In this document: piece after piece, positions 20,513 through 29,721 of the stretch | Layout of the letters: every line of letters begins with the position of its first letter | Numbering within the stretch: position 1 is the stretch's first letter | NCBI GenBank assembly: GCA_048013815.1 | Contig: CM106585.1 | Coordinates: forward strand, 13,640,001 to 13,704,000 | Reading direction: 5' to 3' | Source: Setoptus koraiensis | Lineage: Eukaryota > Arthropoda | DNA length: 64,000 nt | Position numbers and translations under genes: made by a program | The notes under the pieces: model-generated | Seen by the model: only the letters and a program-made list of their open reading frames with translations | The model's database searches: none | Told to the model about the DNA's origin: nothing

Positions 20513-20698
20513 AACTGGACAAATCAATATTTTGATAAAATGTAAAAAGATGTACTAGAATACACAAGACCAATAATTGATGATGATGTGGTCTTCGTAT
20601 GTGTGAATGTTTTATATGAAACAAGATATGTTAAGGTAAGGTAGGGAACCTTAGGTATGTTATCTTTCACTGGAGGCGATTCCTATTTGTGGGTAGTG

Positions 20699-20719
20699 AT
20701 TTTATTACATCCGATGAAT
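20699..20719 (-). promoter_or_regulatory. 21-bp shared element, Nup133 side
   Basis: On the minus strand the sequence reads ATTCATCGGATGTAATAAAA plus T, in the direction of Nup133 transcription and about 186 bp upstream of its ATG (20512). It is identical over 21 bases to 21124-21144 on the other strand. Flanks are not similar. Confidence 0.6.
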
Positions 20720-21123
20720 GAAGTTTTTTAATAATCGATAAAACGTGGTATAAAATTTTTAAATAAGAAGATACACAGTTGTAATAATACTCTCAGGACA
20801 GGCACAGAAACTAATTGATGATTGAAGCCTGTAGAAAAGACCGCACAGATTGTGCGCACATGAAATCGTGCTCACACCTAACAAAGGTAATTGCCCACCC
20901 CACATGGCACTCATGATTTGGCGCCACTCGTAATATTTGACCATAAGGTTCTTCCAATCACTACGGCTTCATGGTCTCTACTAGATGCGACTATCAGTTA
21001 CCATTTATTTGTACTCACAACCCCATCAGTACGATAATTCACATTCACTATATGAAGGTATTGTCCCAAATTTAATCACCATTTGAACACCCCTAACATT
21101 TAACAACATTACAGAGATTATTT

Positions 21124-21144
21124 ATTCATCGGATGTAATAAAAT
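21124..21144 (+). promoter_or_regulatory. 21-bp shared element, HAT1 side
   Basis: Identical 21 bases to 20699-20719 read on the other strand, here in the direction of HAT1 and 185 bp upstream of its ATG. It could be a shared factor-binding site or the right terminal inverted repeat of a 446-bp element. Confidence 0.6.
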
Positions 21145-21329
21145 TGTTCACTCACTCTGAGATCACCTCTATTGAATCATTGTGATTTTATTGTCAGTAA
21201 TCATTCAAAGCCTATAATAATATATCTGAGGTAACGGTTTTTTATTTTAAACATTCACATATACCCTAACGCTGACATCTATTGTATACTAACAATTTTT
21301 TGTTAAATAAATAATTTTCGGAGCCAGTC

Positions 21330-22886
21330 ATGACTTCTGAAATCAAAATGGAGGAAGCCGAAAACCAAAATGTTGATCAAGCTACAACCATAGCCAATAA
21401 CACACCACATTCTACAACAACAGGGGAGGACACAGCACATTTGGCGGCCAGGTCAACCGGTTCCGATTTTTCTGACTTTACCGCCGATGGCAACTTTTGT
21501 GTGTACTTTAAACTCATTCGAGATCAGACCGACATCGAAGAGGATATCAAGCAAAATGCCTTCCTACCTGATTTTGTTCATCAATTCTTTGTTGAATCCG
21601 AAAGGATCTTCGGTTACAAGAAACCCATTATGAAAATGTTCTATTCTGCCAGTCAGCTAAAGCGTTACATCAGCTTTGAATATAGCGACAAACTCTCGCT
21701 TGAGAAACACGGCATCGAGCCAGACGATGTTATGAAGGCCATAGAGCCAGTATTACTGGAAGCTCCCTACACAACTAATATCAATCAATTCTCTTCCGAC
21801 TTGGAGAGTACTTCGGAGAAAGAATTCAGACCTCCAGGTCGATTGATCAAAGAATTCAGTGTCGAGTTCAATAAGCCGTCAATGTTGAGTAGAGCCCAGT
21901 TGGAACAGATTTGTGAAAGTATGGGCTCTTACCAAGCTAATGGCGGATCGGCCCCGAAGACGAATGGTAACCTATCTCTACCCAATGCCAGCTCAGGCAG
22001 ACTCGACCTTCTCGCAAGCAGACTCAACGGAGGAACAAATGCCACGACAACTAGCTCTTTCAGCGAACCTAAGAAACGCAACTTTTGCATATACAAGGCA
22101 TGTGTTGATGATGAAGGATTCAGACCTTTATTCGCTAAAATGCAAACATTTGTCATGTGGTTCATTGATGCAGCAAACATGATTGATGTTGATGATGTAC
22201 ATTGGGATTTCTTTTTGGTTTTCGAGAAACACAGCCCTGCAGCGTCCGCTGTAACTACTGAGGAGAGGTATTTCTTTGTTGGCTATGCCACAGTGTATCG
22301 TTACTATGCTTGGCCCGACAAAACGAGACCTAGAATTTCTCAGGTCCTCCTTTTACCACCATTCAGGAAAAACAGTATTGGTACCAGCCTCCTCCGCACC
22401 ATCTACGATTGGTACAAATCTCAACCAAGTACACTTGATATCACAGCAGAGGATCCAAATGAACAATTCATATCGATGAGAGATTATGTTGACTGCAAGA
22501 ATTGCATGGAACTCGAATCTTTCAAACCAGAAAATCTCATGACAGGTTGGTCTGATGAAATGGCTAAGGAAGCCCAACAAAAACTTCGATTGTGCCATCG
22601 ACAAGCAAGGAAGGTCTACGAAATACTCCGCCTGAAAAATCTTAATAGTGATGATGAAGAGGCCTACAGAAAATTCAGATTGGATATCAAGAACAGGCTC
22701 AATGGCCCAGCCCAGCGCGCTAAACTCGATTGTGAGAAATTAGAGAAGAAAGGGTATCCGTTGCCAGAAGAATTGCAAGCTAAACGTCTAGCTGATCACG
22801 CCAGGTACGAGTTATTGGAAGAAAATTATCAAGAGCTTGAAAAACAGTACAAGATGACCATCAAGAAGCTGCTTGAGTCATCATAG
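21330..22886 (+). CDS. HAT1: Histone acetyltransferase type B catalytic subunit (HAT1/KAT1)
   Basis: Acetylates newly made histone H4 on Lys5 and Lys12 before chromatin assembly. Single exon, 518 residues against 419 in human. The added length is an N-terminal Thr/Asn-rich tail (about 45 residues) and an Asn/Ser/Gly-rich insert near 205-245. Conserved blocks include CVYFKLIRD, FGYKKPIMKMFYSA, the GNAT region GYATVYRYYAWPDKTRPRIS, VLLLPPF and LDITAEDP with the catalytic acidic residue. Further on are AQQKLRLCHRQARKVYEILRL and FRLDIKNRL. Oddity: the acetyl-CoA P-loop, normally Q/R-x-x-G-x-G/A, reads RKNSIG (346-351), with Ser for the first Gly. AATAAA follows near 22957. Confidence 0.94.
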   Translation: MTSEIKMEEAENQNVDQATTIANNTPHSTTTGEDTAHLAARSTGSDFSDFTADGNFCVYFKLIRDQTDIEEDIKQNAFLPDFVHQFFVESERIFGYKKPIMKMFYSASQLKRYISFEYSDKLSLEKHGIEPDDVMKAIEPVLLEAPYTTNINQFSSDLESTSEKEFRPPGRLIKEFSVEFNKPSMLSRAQLEQICESMGSYQANGGSAPKTNGNLSLPNASSGRLDLLASRLNGGTNATTTSSFSEPKKRNFCIYKACVDDEGFRPLFAKMQTFVMWFIDAANMIDVDDVHWDFFLVFEKHSPAASAVTTEERYFFVGYATVYRYYAWPDKTRPRISQVLLLPPFRKNSIGTSLLRTIYDWYKSQPSTLDITAEDPNEQFISMRDYVDCKNCMELESFKPENLMTGWSDEMAKEAQQKLRLCHRQARKVYEILRLKNLNSDDEEAYRKFRLDIKNRLNGPAQRAKLDCEKLEKKGYPLPEELQAKRLADHARYELLEENYQELEKQYKMTIKKLLESS

Positions 22887-23226
22887 TTTTTTTAAATACA
22901 ACCACAGCACCTCGGAATACTTCCTCGGATTAACCTCTTGTGCAAGGTTAATTTCAAATAAAAGCAATTTTATATATTTTTTCAAGCGTCATAACTCTTT
23001 TTGTGTGGGGTATATAGTTGCATAGATACGCCATCTGGGATACACTTTTTGGGGCACCGTCGTTTAGGCAGGATGGTTTGAGACACAAGGAACAACTATT
23101 ACGCTACGGTGGTAGTAGGATGGCAAAAAGAACAGTAGAGGACAGACGAGCTGGCAAGAAAAGTTGACGCGGAGTTTATTGCCGATGGTGTCGTCGGGGA
23201 AATTCATTATCAATAAGTTATATCGC
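22887..23226. other. HAT1 3' UTR and facing 3' end of the coiled-coil gene
   Basis: Plus-strand AATAAA near 22957 for HAT1. Minus-strand AATAAA near 23175-23180 for the gene at 23227-23511. Nothing else seen. Confidence 0.6.
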
Positions 23227-23511
23227 TTAAGTATCAAGGCTGTCCAATCGTTTGAGTCTATCCCTCAAAAATTTCTGTATTTTCCTTTCGAACTCAATCT
23301 TTTCTTTATATTGTGAAAGCTCTGATTTGAGCGCCTTATTAACCAGCATAGCCTCCCTCAAATGGTGTTGTAAGAAGATGCATTTTGCCCTATATCTATT
23401 GTTTTTGGCCTCGTTACCTTCATCACTTTGTGAGCAACTGGACGACGATGAAGATTGAGTGGGGTAGTTCCGAGGATGTGATTGGCCTCCGAGTGTGTTG
23501 GCACCTTCCAT
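23227..23511 (-). CDS. Small coiled-coil protein, possibly INO80-complex (TFPT/INO80E-like) subunit
   Basis: 94 residues: a Ser-rich N-terminal third (TQSSSSSSCSQSDEG), then a basic amphipathic helix from about 36 to 90 (NRYRAKCIFLQHHLREAM, ELSQYKEKIEFERKIQKFL) ending RDRLKRLDSLDT. The order Tyr-Arg start, long heptad helix and final F-L-x-x-R-L resembles the short coiled-coil domain of TFPT/INO80F and INO80E, where it ends FLLxRLL. This is a weak resemblance, not an identification. A minus-strand AATAAA near 23175 supports a transcript end. The ATG follows TTATTAG, a possible acceptor, so a 5' exon may be missing. Confidence 0.5.
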   Translation of the reverse strand: MEGANTLGGQSHPRNYPTQSSSSSSCSQSDEGNEAKNNRYRAKCIFLQHHLREAMLVNKALKSELSQYKEKIEFERKIQKFLRDRLKRLDSLDT

Positions 23512-24919
23512 TCTAATAAATAGTTTGCATTTGCTTTACAGACAGAAAATAGTCCAGTATGTAGAATTTGTCTGCAATACTGGAGATGAAATAAAGTGAA
23601 AAAAATTTCGTATGCCTTCAAATGAAATTATGTCTCATTTCAAATAACAAAGTAAGCGATTGTATGTTTATGACCGTCTCACCTCATAATTGAAAAATTG
23701 TGCGTATGCAGCTCTTCTGTGCAACTTCTAACAAATGTAGTGCCCTGGTCTCCACCCATCACGCACACCCACTCAATATCCGCGTACACCCGTGTGCCAT
23801 GAAAATCAAAGTGCTTATTTCACCCATTGACTACAATAACAAACCCAGACTGGGGCCAACAATTCAACTATACATCGACTAAATCATCACGTATGATTTT
23901 ACACGGTATGAGGTACAGTGTATATAGTAAATTGTCCTTTGAAGGAAATTGTATTAATTGTAGAGTCCAACCAATCAAGTCGGTATCAGCATTTGCCTTG
24001 TGCACCAGCTGTTCGTGGCTTTATGCCGGCAGTTCAGAGGCAGTTCATCTCTGTGATCAGTGATCGCACTGGAATCACACATTATTCGAGCTATTACAGT
24101 AAAGTGTGTCTGAACGTCGCTTTTTGGGACCAGACTCAATTCAAATAGAAAAAGTGTAAATAATCAGTAAAATTGAGAGAAAAACCATAGACACGCGACG
24201 TTTCGGGACAGTTATCTGTATTAGATTCTTGGATTACAGTATCAGACGCTGACAATGACTATGGATTCCCGCGATGATCGATGAATATTGAAAGGCACCA
24301 AGGCTTTCGCTTTGTTTATATCTTACTGACTGCTGATGAGAACAAATTTTTCCATTTGTCAAACTGAAATTCCTGATGGAAGTGTCGAGTCACCTGTCGG
24401 ACCTCCACTCAACTATGCAAAAACTGACCCTAGAAAACTACGAAAAACTCAAACGGTCTATCAAGTTGAATTATTATCTTCACTGTTCTCGATAGACTGT
24501 CAGATCCTTCGCAGCTAGTGTGGTCTATCTGTTGACAATTTGAGATTGTTCATGTAGAGGTCCAAAGGTGAATACAAAATTCGCTTGCTAGCGAGCGCCA
24601 TAGACAGGGCTTTCCAGTAGTGGGTAGGCGACGCATGCGCGAATTCGCTGTCTCATTTAGCACATAAGATGGCTGCTGTCAATCCAGCATTATGTATCTA
24701 TTTTCTCTTCAAAAATCAGCCAGAAAAGAGCCGACCATATGTTTCAATTGTTGATTTATCGCAGAATTTCTCTGGCACCTGACAATGTGTGTTGACAGAA
24801 ATTAATAATCAATTTAAAGCCCAGGAACAAATGGGGTTAGACACGTTGAATTTATGAGGCAGAAACTGGATGAAACTGGCATCGGCACCTGTCTCTTGTA
24901 GTCAACAATAGCATTAACC
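23512..24919. other. Intergenic region between the coiled-coil gene and SCYL2
   Basis: Divergent 5' flanks. A 60-codon frame at 24336-24518 (EIPDGSVESPVGPPLNYAK) has protein-like composition but no recognisable relative. I see no other feature. Confidence 0.45.
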
Positions 24920-27231
24920 ATGAATATCAATATGGACTCTTTTGTAAATAAACTGCGTAACACAGTGTCGCAAGTGGCATATTCCGTGAATTCCTCAGTG
25001 AACACTGTTATGCCAGGTAATTTAATAGAGCGAGAGTACAATTTATTGAAGAAACGCTGCTCTCACGGATGTCCAGGATTCTACTGGGATATTTACGATG
25101 CTGTGAAGAGTGACTCGTCCATGTTGCCAAACTCGCTCACTGGGACCATTAAGCCAATTGTAAATAGCAACTCAAATATTATAGCTCCCGAACAGAAAGA
25201 CCGTTCAACTAATGAACCAACTCCTACAGACAAGGAGTTGTATTCTGTTTTTATTTTTGAAAAGCGTCAACTGGAAAGACTATCCAAAGTTGAACGAGAT
25301 ATTGTTCTGGATCATTTAAAGCGTAGTGTAACTCAATTGACAAGACTTCGTCACCCATCAATCCTCACAATGCAACATTCCCTTGAGGAGTCTAGATCAA
25401 CATTAGCTTTTGTCACCGAGCATATATTTGGTAGTCTAGACGTTATCTTTAAATTACAAAAACAGTTGGAATCTGGTACCATAAAAAATAATCGAAACAA
25501 AAACTTACTGGCTAGTGAATCTCTTGTAGACTTGGACAGTGACGCGAATAAACCTACCGAGTCTACTGAGCGTCTTGATGATTTCTGCTCTTTAGACACA
25601 GTCCAAATCAAAGCTGGTCTTTTGCAAATCTGTGACGGACTCAAATTTCTCCACCAAGATGCCAAGATGCTACACAGAAATCTCTGCCTTGAGAATATCT
25701 TCATTAATTCCAATAACGTCTGGAAAATTGGAGGCTTCGACTTTTGTTGTACTTCCAGCCAGAATGACCTAGTAGGCGACTCGGGTCCCGTCTTTTCAGC
25801 TCTCAGCGAGGCCCACAAAACTCTGCCAGCTTGTTTGGTACCGAATTGGTCATGTTCTGCGCCTGAACAATCCAGCAGTCAGACAGTCACTGTATCTTCA
25901 GATGTCTACTCTCTTGGTATTATAGCTTGTGCTGCTCTAAATTGGAACGGAAACAGTTCTTTAGATCTTTCGTACGAGGCTGGTCTTGTAAGCGATACTT
26001 ATAAAAGAGGGATTATCACGAGGGAAATAGTTGACCGTTTACCGGTTAACATGAGATCCGATTTACAGAAATTCACATCAATCAGTCCTGTAACTAGACC
26101 TTCACTCGAAGCTTTTCAAAAGTTGGCAATTTTTGATGACACACAGGTACAAGCACTACGTTATTTGGACACCAATTTCACTTGGGACAATCTTAAGAAA
26201 GTACAATTCTACACAAGCCTGAAAGGAATACTGCCAAAATTATCGCACCAAGTGAAAGTAAATAGAGTGGCCAGTGCCCTAGTCAAAGAATTTTATAATG
26301 CAGACATGTTAACGCACGTATTGCCCAATTATTTCATTATTATACAAGAATCAAATCCAATAGAATTTAAAGTGAAACTCTTACCACACATGAAGGAAAT
26401 TTTCTCCAGGGTGGAACCTCATACTATTCCTAGTATGCTTCTGGAGAACTTACCCACGCTCACGAATCTTAGCAAAAATTGTTTGCCTACTTTCAGAGAA
26501 TTATCTCTACCTTTAATATATCGATCATTGCAATCAAACAATAGTCAGCTCCAAGAGCAATGTCTAGCGGTCTTGCCGTCGGTCAAACCTCTTTTCGATA
26601 GTGGCTGCTTGAGAGATAATCTACTACCAATATTGCATCAACTTTGCAACGGAACTAATATATTGGCGGTCAGGGTCAAATGTTTAGTTTGCATAGGAAA
26701 GTTGGTGGATATTATCGAAACGTGGCTCGTAGTGGAAAAAGTAATACCAATACTAAGAGAAATACCGTCCAGAGAACCTGCGGTTATCATGTCGACTATC
26801 GGTGAGTTTTTAGATATAGTTTCTTATATGCGTGTGATGTCTGGACTTCATTATTTCAACATATCCAAGTATCACTTCAATCTTAACGTTTTACGATCTA
26901 GGTATTATCAAGCTCCTTCATGCAAATTCCAGGCTCACCAAAGAAACGATAGCATCATCTATTATGCCAGTACTGTTTTCATTGTGCATCGAGAGGGAAC
27001 TTAATCTTCAGCAGGTTAGTAACTCAACACTAGCTCTACGTTCAGCCTTACCAAATTATCTTATACAACTCTTTTCTTTCATACTATCACAAATAGTTCC
27101 AAAGTATAATGATACTGATAAAGGATCTGGTCAATAAATTGGAAAAAGATCAATTGGATATCCTTAAGAAGACTAACAAATCCGAGGACTCTTCTAACAA
27201 ACTTTCTCCGATGATCCTTCCACTTTTATGA
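24920..27231 (+). CDS. SCYL2: SCY1-like protein 2 (SCYL2/CVAK104), short C-terminus
   Basis: Pseudokinase of clathrin-coated vesicles and Golgi-endosome traffic. Exons 24920-26801, 26902-27014 and 27097-27231 (phases 1 and 0) give 709 residues; human SCYL2 has 929. The kinase-like domain (about 30-400) contains LTRLRHPSILTMQHSLEESRSTLAF, LLQICDGLKFLHQDAKMLHRNL and WKIGGFDFC (GFD instead of DFG). HEAT-like repeats follow (VLPNYFIIIQES, LAVRVKCLVCIGKLVD, REIPSREPAVIMSTIG). Exons 2 and 3 add IIKLLHANSRLTKETIASSIMP and FQSIMILIKDLVNKLE, matching human SCYL2. It ends SPMILPLL and lacks the last ~200 residues that carry clathrin/AP2 contacts in mammals. Reading past the first donor would give a false tail. 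Confidence 0.92.
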
Positions 27232-27254
27232 TTAATATACACAAGTGATTTAAG

Positions 27255-27805
27255 TTAGATAGAATTAGAGTTCTTTCTTTTTCTGTCGAGTAATTGTTTC
27301 CGTTGCTGACATTTAACGGCTAAATTTCTTGCGCCATTTAATTTATATCTCCTATTGAGACATTTTTCTTTTTGTGCCGCAACAATTTCTTTTTGGGCAA
27401 TAAAGAGCCAAACTCTCTTTCTCATAGCATCGGGACATCCAACGTCTTCATTGTAGATTGCGGATTGCAACAAGGAATCCGGATCGTCTTTAATTGCCAC
27501 TCGCTGCTTGGCTTTCTTTCTCAATCTCACTACTTTGATCATTTCCTTCAAGAAGAATTTGCTCATTAAAACTTTATGTCTAGCTCGCTTGTGTAATTTG
27601 TGAGTTTTGATCATTTCTTTTAGGAACAAAGTGTTGCTAGTAAAAGAAACAAGGTTAATATTCTCTTGCGGTGAAGGAGAATCATCTTCGACATGCCAAT
27701 CATACATATCGATGCTGTTGGCCTTCGGCGGGCGATCCTTCTGAAAGGTGGGTTGACACAGCCTTATGACATCGTCGAAGCTGTGTGGATGCATTAGCTG
27801 ATTAT
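27255..27805 (-). CDS. Degenerate PRL/PTP4A-related protein, catalytic half lost
   Basis: The segment SFDDVIRLCQPTFQKDR, then PPKANSIDMYDWHVEDDSP, aligns with RDVIRVCEPSYKTDLLTKAN and IEVHDWQFDDGSPPSQE of the intact PRL at 28862. After the WPD-loop region similarity ends; the HCxxxxxR signature, the following helices and the CAAX box are absent. Instead there is a basic tail with two copies of a roughly 24-residue unit (LFLKEMIKTHKLHKRARHKV and FFLKEMIKVVRLRKKAKQRV). Similarity and reading frame continue upstream of the ATG (27794) to an acceptor TTGTTGTAG at 27805 (NQLMHP), so a 5' exon probably exists but I could not find it. The stop is 23 bp from the SCYL2 stop. It could be a pseudogene that happens to be open or a neofunctionalised gene. 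Confidence 0.6.
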
Positions 27806-28861
27806 CTACAACAAAAGGATAACGTTAATTATATGCTGGGGATAGCGCAGGGATAATGGAGTATAATAATAATGATACAAATGACACAATCATTGACGAC
27901 TCGAACTAGCATTAAAAGATATCCTGAATTTTGCTTTAGGCAACGCATATGATATGTGCATGGTGCAAGGCCGTTGATACTAATGGGCCATTAGTAATGG
28001 CGTACAGAGAAAGTGTGCTGCTAACAAGGTGAAATTGTTGAATTGATGTTTTGAATTTCAGTTTCATCATGAGGTTATATCTCTACAAGTGTATCGTATA
28101 TTTTTGCAAGTTTCTTGTGCCCCGCTTTCCGCACACAGACGGCACAGACGGATCTCTCCGGTGCCGCACCACCGGTGCGTACCCCACCAACCGCGCCCAC
28201 CAAACCGACCGCTCCGGTCTGCCTGACGGTAGTGCGGGCCTTTTGGGCATGCGCAGACACAGCACGCCAAAGCGACACCTGGCGGCGAAAAAGTCGCACG
28301 AGTTGAACAAGAGTTTGTGCGACTACTTGTGCGACAGAAGCTTTTGTGCGCCTAGTGCGGTCATAGGCTCACCACTACAACAACTGACTCATTGTCACAC
28401 AAGCTTACACACACACGCACACACACACGCACGCACACGCATATCTCTCTAGCCAGTATTTACTATAGTGTGCTCTATCTACCGTATTGTGCGCTTTCGC
28501 CAATTGCCTATCGGTCACTTTTTTTGGGGTCGCCAGGGCGGCGCACTTGGATTTTCGTATGCAGTGTGTGCTGCAAGCGTGAGCAAACTGCCATCAGCGC
28601 GTTGGGTGAGGCGAGCGCAATGAGGCCACGTAGTGTCAATTAGTTGAAACATTTACCGAGACACTCTGTGCTCGGCTGTGCATCGTTGCCCGCCTCCCGC
28701 TCCTCTGGCGGAGAACAAAAAAGCGACCCGACAGTAATTGGCAAAAGCGCACACAATAGTCTATGGGTATCTCTAATTGGAATATATAGCTATTTGCGAA
28801 CGAAAAATAAATGGTATAGTTGACTCCTTTTATTCCAAAAATCTATTGATTTTGTTGTCAA
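27806..28861. other. Region between the two head-to-head PRL genes
   Basis: Contains a GC-rich patch (about 28120-28290) with no supported gene, a CA/CG-rich dinucleotide run (28406-28440), and the PRL promoter. Several overlapping frames in the GC-rich patch are open on both strands, as expected from composition. Confidence 0.5.
28406..28440. repeat. (CA)n microsatellite with CG interruptions
   Basis: Alternating CA units with a few CG steps, directly visible. Confidence 0.9.
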
Positions 28862-29386
28862 ATGAATGCAATGACATTAACAAACGCAGCCATGAAGCCT
28901 GGACCTTCGGAAATAGTTTATAAAAATATGAAATTTATAATTATGGATAGGCCTTCTGATGCTACATTGCCCCAATTAGTTGAAGAGTTCAAAAAGCGCA
29001 ATGTCAGGGACGTTATTAGGGTGTGTGAGCCATCATACAAAACGGACTTATTAACTAAAGCCAATATTGAGGTTCACGATTGGCAATTTGATGATGGGTC
29101 TCCACCGTCACAAGAAGTCATAGATAATTGGTTCGAGCTTCTAAGAGAAAGATATAAAGAAAACAAAGATTGCTGTATGGCCGTTCATTGTGTGGCCGGA
29201 CTTGGCAGGGGCCCTGTAATGGTGGCATTAGCCTTGATGGAATTAGGCATGAAATACGAAGATACTATTGAATATATCAGAGAGAGGCGCCGTGGTGCAT
29301 TTAATCAAAAACAGCTTAAGTATTTAGCCTCATATAAGCCTAGGAATAGGTTGAGGACAAAAAATTCTAGTTGCACAATAATGTAG
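28862..29386 (+). CDS. PTP4A: PRL-type protein tyrosine phosphatase (PTP4A), prenylated
   Basis: Membrane-bound dual-specificity-type phosphatase that also binds CNNM magnesium transporters in animals. Single exon, 174 residues, the family's usual size. Conserved parts: RDVIRVCEP, the P-loop HCVAGLGRG (His109, Cys110), VALALMELGMKYEDTIEYIRE, RRGAFNQKQLKYL, a basic RNRLRTK and the farnesylation box CTIM. The WPD-equivalent loop reads WQFDD (74-78): the usual Pro is Gln while the Asp pair is kept. The residue after the P-loop Arg is Gly; vertebrate PRLs have Ala. AATAAA lies near 29546. Confidence 0.95.
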   Translation: MNAMTLTNAAMKPGPSEIVYKNMKFIIMDRPSDATLPQLVEEFKKRNVRDVIRVCEPSYKTDLLTKANIEVHDWQFDDGSPPSQEVIDNWFELLRERYKENKDCCMAVHCVAGLGRGPVMVALALMELGMKYEDTIEYIRERRRGAFNQKQLKYLASYKPRNRLRTKNSSCTIM

Positions 29387-29721
29387 TGAACTCTACCTAT
29401 TATTATTATTACTATTATTATTATTAACTAATTAATTAAAAGCAAACAACACACACACACAAAATCAATGACTTCAATTATAAAACATCAATACATCTCG
29501 AGATGGTTTCTATTATACCCCCTATACTATAAAATATACCAACAAAATAAAGCTTAAATATATCTATATAAAGCTATAATAATCAATCAACTGACAGAAC
29601 ATTCAATCGGATTGAAGCGAAATTTATACTACTAAATAACCAACTATTAGTTGATACTATTATTACAATGATTATTATTATTACTATACCTAATGCAATC
29701 AGCAAAGTCGGTATTGACATG
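29387..29721. other. PRL 3' UTR facing the EGF-protein 3' end
   Basis: Contains a (TTA)n run just after the stop, a short (CA)n run near 29448-29460 and a plus-strand AATAAA near 29546. No coding sequence. Confidence 0.6.

Larger units (their letters stand above)
20513..21329. promoter_or_regulatory. Divergent promoter region of Nup133 and HAT1
   Basis: About 0.8 kb separates two start codons pointing outward. No coding sequence seen. It contains the pair of identical 21-bp elements listed next. Confidence 0.6.

Noticed and set aside
26802-27004. SCYL2 reading through to a stop at 27004
   Set aside because: A spliced reading from 26801 to 26902 restores sequence matching human SCYL2.
28051-28452. 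Several overlapping frames in the GC-rich patch before PRL
   Set aside because: Open on both strands because of base composition; no recognisable protein, no splice logic.
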